From positions 1,364,001 through 1,428,000 of the forward strand of contig JALJCS010000018.1 of the NCBI GenBank assembly GCA_023055355.1: a stretch of 64,000 bases of DNA, written 5' to 3'. Source of the stretch: Agelaius tricolor. Lineage: Eukaryota > Chordata > Aves > Passeriformes > Icteridae. Of the stretch, positions 59,095 through 64,000 are shown piece by piece. The notes under the pieces are model-generated. The model saw only the letters and a list, made by a program, of their open reading frames with translations, made no database searches and was not told the origin of the DNA. The position numbers and the translations under genes were made by a program. Every line of letters starts with the position of its first letter. Within the stretch, counting starts at the first letter, position 1.

Positions 59095-59175
59095 GAACCC
59101 TGGAATCCTTCAGGTTAGAAAAGAACTTTAGGATAATCAAGTCCAACCATTAACCCAGCACTGTCAAGCCCACCA
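59095..59175 (-). mobile_element. CR1 LINE fragment, 3' end (second family)
   Basis: Reversed CR1 3' end: ggaatccttcaggttagaaa, agaactttaggataatcaag, tccaaccattaacccagcac, tgtcaagcccaccactcgcc, catgtccctgagg. This matches the 'aagtccaaccgttaacccagcactgccaa' type of CR1. Sequence beyond about 59175 is too diverged to assign. Confidence 0.9.
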
Positions 59176-60594
59176 CTCGCCCATGTCCCTGAGGCCATGG
59201 CCCCCTCCTGTGCCTCCCTGGCCAGGCAGAGGTGGAGCCTTGCTCAGAGCTCCTTCCTGAGCCTGGCACCCTGCCTGGCACAGCTGGCCAGGGCTCAGCC
59301 CTCCCTGGGAATGCTGGCCCCTGGCAAACCCCCCAGCCTTGTGAATATGAATGTGCATCCCAAGGAGACATCTATTTCATCTCCAACTATTGTGTTTTTC
59401 TGACATATTTATGAGTCCTCTGTCTCATTAATCTGGTGAGCATTCCTGAGACTCCCCTTTCATGCTAGAACAGCTAAGGGCAAAAGCCTCTATTTATCTA
59501 CTCAGTGTCAAGGAACTTCCTCAGGAGTCAATTGGATGAAAGGTTTTCACCTTTTAAAATCCTTAATCGAGGTTTTCCAGCAATATGTCTGGTGTGTTTT
59601 AGGTAAAAGTCAAGTTTCTCTTTATGGTACACCTGGGATTCAGCTCTTTTATAGCCCTGACAAAATAACATTCCCTTCCTCTCCCAAGGCCTGCCTTTCT
59701 TCCCCAGCCCACATCAGCCTCACAACATTCCAGCTGAATAGGGATCTGTCATGGTAACAGCCTTCTGGGAGAGCCTTTCAAATAAAAACCCAAAACAGAG
59801 CACACCACAAAAGAAGCCTGGAGTGGCTTCATGCTCAAATCCCCTTGGGCAGGACTAACCTGGGTGCTCTGCCCTCAGAGGCCTTTCCTGACCTCCCACG
59901 GGCTGTCACCCTCCATGCTCTGCCAAAGCCAAGGCTTCAGCAAGTCCTTGGGCTGGTTTGGGCTGGGAGTGCTGCTCCAGGAGGAGGAGGATGGACACCC
60001 TTCTCCATCCTGGGCCTGGGCAGAGCTGGGTGACCAGGGCAGGCCCTGCCTGCAGCGCTGGGCACAGGCCTGGCTGTGTTATTGATGGAACCAGCCTTGC
60101 CCATCCATAACTCTCCGTGCCAGCCCAGCCAAGTGCTCCTTCCCAGGGCCCTATAAATAATAATAACTGCTGAGGTCTGGGCTGATTCCCCACGTGAAGC
60201 TCCTTTCCATTAAAGCACTCTCTAGTAATTGCTTTTCATTTACCTTTTTTCAGGGGTCTTCTTAGCATTGTATCTAAATCAATATTGTAGTTAAAACAAA
60301 AATATTTCACAAAAGCCACAGAGCAGTAAAAACAGGGAAGCAATTACAGGAAACCTTCAAGCATTAGCACTGAAAAGGAAATAAAAGAATAAAAGCTTTC
60401 AAACACCTATTTGAAACATTTACAAAAACATTTCAGTGCAGTAAATGAGGTTTTGAAGCGTTCCCCTCTGGGTGGGCCACAGAGTTTGTGTTTCACAGTT
60501 TCAGTGCACACTGAAGCACATCAGACACCAAGCTCTGCTCTGGGACAGGGACAGCGCCCAGGGAAGGGCTGGGGCTGGGCCAGGGCAGGGCCAG
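59176..60594. other. Unique DNA with an A+T-rich patch
   Basis: Positions 60195-60450 are A+T-rich (taaatcaatattgtagttaa, aaggaaataaaagaataaaa) and may be regulatory. The rest is unremarkable. Confidence 0.45.
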
Positions 60595-60815
60595 GCTGGA
60601 TTTTGGGAGAAGTTTCTCCCCCCCAGAGAGTGCTGGGCACTGCCCAGGCTGCCCAGGGAATGGGCACAGCCCCGAGGCTGCCAGAGCTCCAGGAGCCTTT
60701 GGACACCAGGGATGCACAGGGGGGATTGCTGGGGGGTCTGGGCAGGGACAGGGGCTGGATTTCAAAGATCCTTGTGGGTCCCTTCCAGCTCAGGATATTC
60801 CATGATTCTGTGATT
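60595..60815 (+). mobile_element. CR1 LINE fragment, 3' end
   Basis: CR1 3' sequence: gccaggctggattttgggag, aagtttctcccccccagaga, actgcccaggctgcccaggg, gggtctgggcagggacaggg, ggatttcaaagatccttgtg, ggtcccttccagctcaggat, then a good octamer tail (attccatgattctgtgatta). About 220 bp long, 5'-truncated. The tail is the best preserved in the window. Confidence 0.93.
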
Positions 60816-61189
60816 ATTTTCCCTCCACACACACCCATGCACATGTGTGCCCATACTCAGAGTTTTGGGCTGACACCTCCTTTCAGCAGGACTCAGACTG
60901 AGCCCAGCCACATCCCTTGCATCATTTACCTGCTTGTCTCTCACCTCAGCCCAGACCCAAGAGCCCACACTGGCCATCCCTGGTATCACCCACCTGCAGT
61001 GTGACTCCAGCTTCTTAGCCAGCCTCAGTCAGAGCCTCAGCACCACATTTCCCCTCCTGACACACCACAAAGGCCCAAATCAAGGCGAGTGCCTCTTGGT
61101 GAAGCCCTTCCCAATTATCTGATCAAGCAAAGAGAGGGAGCAAACACACAGAGAACAGATGGGGCTGGTGATGGCTTGAGAAGTCAGTC
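60816..61189. other. Unique DNA, nothing recognised
   Basis: CA-rich at 60827-60850 (ctccacacacacccatgcac). No other feature is seen. Confidence 0.45.
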
Positions 61190-61450
61190 TGTTTGTCTAC
61201 TAATTATTTAATGTATGAGACAATTTCAATACTTAACCCCCTTGATCCTGGGAGTTGCTTTGCTGTTAAGTATGGGAGTCAGGCACCGCGCCGCTCATTA
61301 GCATTGAGCACCCGGAGCCCAGGATTAGCCGGCGTTGAAGTTTGGAATTAAAAATGAACAGGACTCAGACAGCATATTCATCATCCTGGAGGAAGATGTC
61401 AGCTTTGGATATCCCAGCCATTATCATAATTGCCAGCAATCTCCAGCCAT
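61190..61450. promoter_or_regulatory. Candidate conserved non-coding element with CpGs
   Basis: A+T-rich unique DNA (ctaattatttaatgtatgag, ttggaattaaaaatgaacag, cattatcataattgccag) encloses a CpG-rich core at 61287-61336 (caccgcgccgctcattagca, gattagccggcgttgaag). Retained CpGs in such a setting suggest constraint or an unmethylated site. No repeat signature. Confidence 0.37.
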
Positions 61451-61689
61451 AAGTGCACACCCAGCAGTGTGGGGCTCCTCCTGCCCCAGAGGTTGGCTCT
61501 GCTGCCTGCCCCTTCCTGGACAAGGTCATGGCTGTTTTGGGGAAGTCCTGGTGCAGATGTCACCCTGATGCACAGCACTGCTGGCCAAGGACAGGGCCCC
61601 GATGTCCCCTGCACAGATGGTCACAGCCAATGTGCGCCCAGACAGGCATGGAGAGAAAGGAAGAGAAGGCTTTTGGCTGCACAAGTGAT
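61451..61689. other. Unique spacer, nothing recognised
   Basis: G+C-moderate sequence with no supported feature. Confidence 0.45.
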
Positions 61690-61920
61690 CACAGGGTCAT
61701 GGAAGGTTCAAAAAGCCCTCCAGGGTCATCATGTCCAACTATTCCCCCAGCACTGCCATGGTCACCACTAAACCACGTCCCCAAGTACCACATCCACTCA
61801 GGGCTAGTGACTTCACTGCTGCCCTGGGCAGCCTGTTTGTTCAATGCCTGATCACACTCGAGGTGAAAACATTGGTTCTAATATCCAGCCCAGATCTTGC
61901 CCAGTGCAAGCCAACATTAG
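61690..61920 (-). mobile_element. CR1 LINE fragment, 3' end (second family)
   Basis: Reversed CR1 3' end: acagggtcatggaaggttca, gggtcatcatgtccaactat, tcccccagcactgccatggt, caccactaaaccacgtcccc, aagtaccacatccactcagg, gactgcactgctgccctggg-like text, cagcctgtttgttcaatgcc, and ttggttctaatatccagccc. About 230 bp long, 5'-truncated and decayed. Confidence 0.9.
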
Positions 61921-62029
61921 CAGCGTGTCTGAGGAGCCCACTCACAGAGGCAGTGGTCTCAGGCTCAGTAACAGCACGGTCTGAGATCAGGGGACAAGCA
62001 GGACACGCTGTGAGTTAGAGCTGCTCCCT

Positions 62030-62260
62030 CGGAAGGTCGCGAGCGAGGGGCGGCAGGAGCAGCCGCATTGGGGATTGTCCGTCCTGCAGCCCGGCCCCTT
62101 TCTCTGCTCCTTCTCTGCGGTCCAGGGCTGTCTCCCCATCCTTTAATAGGCACCAGTTTGGCCACAAATTCCTCTCCAGCAGCTCGCGGCGGGGAAGAGG
62201 CAGCATCCCCTCCCGGCAGCATCCATCCCTCCCTGCCCGCAGCGCGGGGGCTGCTTTACG
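62030..62260. promoter_or_regulatory. CpG cluster
   Basis: About seventeen CpGs in some 230 bp (for example ggtcgcgagcgaggggcggc, gctcgcggcggggaagag, cccgcagcgcgggggctg). This is far denser than the surroundings and could be a small CpG island. No first exon, TATA box or splice donor was identified with confidence. Confidence 0.4.
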
Positions 62261-62401
62261 GTGCCCCAGAATTTCTGAGTGGCCCAGTGCTAATTCTGCC
62301 CCTTCACTTTACAGCCAGGAGGCACAGAGATCCCCAGCTCGGTGTTTATCAGCTCTGCACGGGTGGCTCTGCAGCCTGCCATGGTGCTGGGCACCCCAGG
62401 A

Positions 62402-62869
62402 CGGATCCAATAGCCCGGGAGGGATCCTACACCCTGGGGAGGGATCCAACACCCTGGGGAGGGATCCAACACCTCGGGGAGGGATCCAACACCATGGGAG
62501 GGATCCAACACCCTGGGGAGGGATCCAACACCCTGGGGAGGGATCGAATACCCCAGGAGGGATCCAATACCCTGGGGAAGGATCCAACACCTTGGGGAGG
62601 GATCCAACACCCCAGGAGTGATCCAACACTCCAGGGAGGGATTCAATACCCCAGGAGGGATCCAACACCTCTGAGAGGCATCGAACATCTCGGGAGGGAT
62701 CCAACACTCCAGGGAGGGTTCCAACACCTCGGGGAGGGATCCAACACCCTGGGGAGGGATCCAGCACCTCAGGGAGGGATCCAACAGCTCGGGGAGGGAT
62801 CCAACACCTCTGAGAGGGATCCAACACCTCGGGGAGGGGTCCAACACCATGGGAGGGATCCAAACACCG
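62402..62869 (+). repeat. Minisatellite, 20-bp unit, about 23 copies
   Basis: Units of gggatccaacaccctgggga repeat with a 20-bp period, occasionally 19 bp. Variants include acctcg, accatg, accctg, accttg, acctct and accccag in the second half, and ccaata for ccaaca. GGATCC occurs in most units. The lack of stop words opens frames of 363 codons (plus) and 224 and 197 (minus); these are not genes. Confidence 0.97.
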
Positions 62870-64000
62870 GGCTTCACCCAGGGCACAGGCTGAGAACCAC
62901 AATGCAAACGTGGAGTGCTGGGAGTCAGGGCAGGCACACAGACATCCCGGGAATTCCTTCCCATTTTCTCGCCTCTCTGAGCAGACCTGCTGACAATGCC
63001 ATTAAAGCATCTCGGGCTCTCATATCCCAGCTGAATTCCCTGCAGCTGGCATCAAGGGATGGCCAAACCACACCTTGGATTGAAACAAAAACTGTTTCTG
63101 CTGTGTGTAGAGGCTGCTGTAAGCACCAGCCCAGCTCCCATCTCCCCACACCCAGATGAGCAGGAGGGATGGGAAGGCAGCACCGCCTCACCCTGCACAG
63201 CAGGGCTGGGGCAGCATCACCTCCCCCCAGTGCCCAGAGGGTCCCAGCTCTCCCCGGGTCTGGAAGCACAGATCAGGCTCCTGTATGGCAGCATATATGA
63301 AACCATCAGTTCCCTTCTCTGTTTTATTAAAGTCAGCATGCAGTTTTTATGAGAAGAGATAATTGCAGAAGAAAAGGTCACTGTTATCTGTGCGGTGCTG
63401 TCAGGGATTGCCAGAGCTGTTTATTGCATCGTGCCTCAGCTGATCCAAACCTGGCAGCCCAGGGACCAGCTCAGGGCTGCTGTGGGCACAGACACTGCCC
63501 AGGACTCTGCTCACACTCCTCACAAGTGTTCTACCCCTGCAGTTCCCAAACACATCCTGCCAGGGCAACATTGCAATGTCCTGAGTTGTCTTTGCCAAGG
63601 GGAGGGTGAGACCCTCCCGACGGTCCTCGGCTGGTGCCCACAGGGGGCTTTTTGATCATCTTGTTCTAACTTTAGCAGCTAAATGAAAAACAAAAATCTC
63701 ATTTCTTGGATTTATGACCCCCGCACTCAGTGGGGTCCCCAGCAAAGCTTGCTAGAGGGGAAGAAAACATTCACAGAGTGCCTTGTTGTGCCTTGGAATT
63801 GGTCTGCGAGGGCATCTCAGCCCAATGGGTCTGAGGCAGTGAAGGGTCACAGTGGACCCCACCCAGAGCAGCCTGGTGTCCACCCTGGCCTCAACACAGA
63901 CTGGGACAGGGCAGCGTTGTGGGGGCTGTCTTCCCATACAGCACAAGGATCTCCTGTCACCACTGCCGTGCAGCAGCTCCTGTCTGCCAAGAGCTGGGGA
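62870..64000. other. Unique DNA, nothing recognised
   Basis: Positions 63285-63440 lean A+T-rich (ttctgttttattaaagtcag, gagaagagataattgcagaa) and may be regulatory. The remainder is G+C-rich. No exon or repeat family is supported up to the end of the window. Confidence 0.45.

Noticed and set aside
1..64000. tRNA, rRNA or other structured RNA genes
   Set aside because: No T-loop GGTTCRA-type box with matching A box, and no rRNA or snRNA signature, was seen by reading; a covariance-model scan could not be run.
1..64000. Endogenous retrovirus or LTR element
   Set aside because: No paired long terminal repeats, primer-binding site or gag/pol-like frame was recognised. A library search could still find solo LTRs.
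1..64000. Telomeric TTAGGG arrays
   Set aside because: No tandem TTAGGG run is present, so the subtelomeric idea rests only on minisatellite density.

Overview
The window looks like nuclear DNA from a bird. The main evidence is at least ten fragments of CR1 LINE retrotransposons, several with the typical bird CR1 3' end: a run like cccatggcagggggt, then a 'cccttcca' block, then imperfect ATTCTATG-type octamers. Mammalian Alu and L1 are absent. Many G+C-rich minisatellites are interspersed with short A+T-rich unique blocks, which fits a small, gene-dense bird chromosome or a subtelomeric segment. Songbird is possible, but the sequence alone does not prove the order.

I could not recognise any protein-coding gene with confidence. 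No open frame matches a protein family I know, apart from decayed LINE reverse-transcriptase remnants. The longest open frames lie in tandem repeats that happen to lack stop codons (about 7.5, 12.5, 17, 23.3, 38.3 and 62.4 kb) or run through a CR1 copy (28 kb). The window is best read as intergenic or large-intron DNA. Two weak exon candidates are recorded: 48677-49039 on the minus strand, and 35270-35640, which is open on both strands.

Layout. 0-7 kb: unique DNA with a poly-A tract, an A+T-rich candidate regulatory block (2.6-2.96 kb), clustered TAATTA sites (4.2-4.4 kb) and a near-full 3' CR1 fragment (5.6-6.1 kb). 7-18 kb: three large minisatellites (20-bp, 21-bp and 14/15-bp units) with three CR1 pieces between them. 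18-27 kb: unique DNA, a polypurine tract, a 25-31-bp minisatellite, and a CpG cluster abutting a 1.35-kb A+T-rich block with almost no open frames, followed by a 52-base T run. 27-38 kb: a CR1 copy, a much older CR1/L2-like LINE remnant, and A+T-rich candidate regulatory blocks. 38-47 kb: ten intact copies of a 57-bp unit, more A+T-rich blocks, a perfect 14-bp-stem hairpin and an AAGGG repeat. 47-64 kb: more CR1 fragments, 29-bp, 40-bp and 20-bp minisatellites, and a second CpG cluster at 62 kb.

Nothing here forms a pathway or operon. The biological interest lies in the density and fine structure of the tandem arrays, and in the A+T-rich blocks that may be conserved regulatory DNA. No alignment or database search was available, so conservation and family names are inferences from memory of typical sequences.
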